The notes beneath the pieces are model-generated. The model was not told the DNA's origin, did not search any database, and worked only from the letters and a program-made list of their open reading frames with translations. Shown here in pieces: positions 5,275 through 5,486 of a DNA stretch of 5,486 bases. The stretch spans positions 3,080 to 8,565 of the forward strand of contig DIFN01000072.1 of NCBI GenBank assembly GCA_002419145.1. The letters are read 5' to 3'. A program made the position numbers and the translations under genes. Position 1 is the first letter of the stretch; every line of letters starts with the position of its first letter. The stretch is from Mageeibacillus sp. UBA5747 (lineage in GTDB: Bacteria; Bacillota; Clostridia; Saccharofermentanales; UBA5734).

Positions 5275-5486
5275 TCAGTTCTCCTTGCTTGTCACATAAT
5301 GGCCGGACTTGCCGCCGGCTTTTTCGAGCAGTCGGATGGATTCGATAACCAGGCCGCGGTCGATCGCCTTGACCATGTCGTACAAGGTCAGGGCAGCAAC
5401 GGCAGCCGCGGTCATGGCCTCCATCTCGACACCGGTCTTGCCGGTCAACTGAACCAGCGTTTCGATGGAGAAGCGATCCGCTCCCT
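5275..5486 (-). CDS. moaC: Cyclic pyranopterin monophosphate synthase MoaC, C-terminal part (N-terminus beyond window)
   Basis: MoaC converts the MoaA product, 3',8-cyclo-7,8-dihydro-GTP, into cyclic pyranopterin monophosphate, the first pterin intermediate of Moco and tungsten-cofactor synthesis. The minus frame is open from the window edge (first full codon at 5484) to TGA at 5277-5275 and gives 69 residues. They contain the highly conserved MoaC block LTGKTGVEMEAMTAAAVAAL, then LYDMVKAIDRG and IRLLEKAGGKSGHYV. This block carries active-site residues in the family, including the Lys of GKTGVEMEA and the conserved YDM. About half of the usual protein of roughly 160 residues is visible. It lies two bases upstream of the MOSC gene in the same operon and converges on the AOR operon. 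Other moa genes may lie to the right. Confidence 0.95.
   Translation of the reverse strand, partial: GADRFSIETLVQLTGKTGVEMEAMTAAAVAALTLYDMVKAIDRGLVIESIRLLEKAGGKSGHYVTSKEN

Overview
This window looks like a tungsten-enzyme locus from an anaerobic bacterium. It holds a tungstate-binding lipoprotein gene (tupA, partial), a divergent operon for an aldehyde:ferredoxin oxidoreductase (AOR) family tungstopterin enzyme, and the end of a molybdopterin-cofactor gene pair (moaC partial, plus a MOSC-domain gene). The GC-rich coding DNA, AT-rich divergent promoters, strong AAGGAG-type ribosome sites, a lipoprotein-type binding protein and an oxygen-sensitive enzyme family suggest an anaerobe, perhaps a Clostridia-like Bacillota member. 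The taxonomic guess is inference only.

Layout. Positions 1-846 (minus strand) encode TupA without its C-terminus, which runs off the left edge. Positions 847-1429 are a 583-bp divergent regulatory region. On the minus strand it contains a sigma70-type promoter (TTGCCG-17-TATAAT), then an RNA leader that closely resembles the Moco/Tuco riboswitch family, then a textbook intrinsic terminator before tupA. On the plus strand it contains a second strong promoter (TTGAAA-17-TATAAT) and a leader with a 10-bp hairpin. An AT-rich imperfect palindrome lies between the two promoters. Positions 1430-4803 (plus) are a compact four-gene operon: a four-cluster polyferredoxin, the AOR catalytic subunit, a MoeB/ThiF-type E1-like adenylyltransferase and a MoaD-type sulfur carrier. 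A hairpin at 4808-4842 separates this operon from the convergent minus-strand pair, MOSC protein (4841-5272) and MoaC (5275-5486, N-terminus beyond the right edge).

How the genes fit together. TupA captures tungstate for an ABC importer. MoaC, MoaD and the MoeB-like protein belong to pyranopterin (molybdopterin) synthesis: MoaC makes the cyclic pyranopterin, MoaD carries the sulfur and MoeB activates MoaD. The AOR would use the resulting tungsten bis-pyranopterin cofactor to interconvert aldehydes and acids, passing electrons through the polyferredoxin. The MOSC protein may handle sulfur or the finished cofactor. The riboswitch candidate would let cofactor level control tungstate uptake. It appears to lack the P3 hairpin, which is the feature proposed to mark tungsten-cofactor (Tuco) variants, and it sits directly upstream of a tungstate transporter gene. 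That is the most interesting observation in the window.
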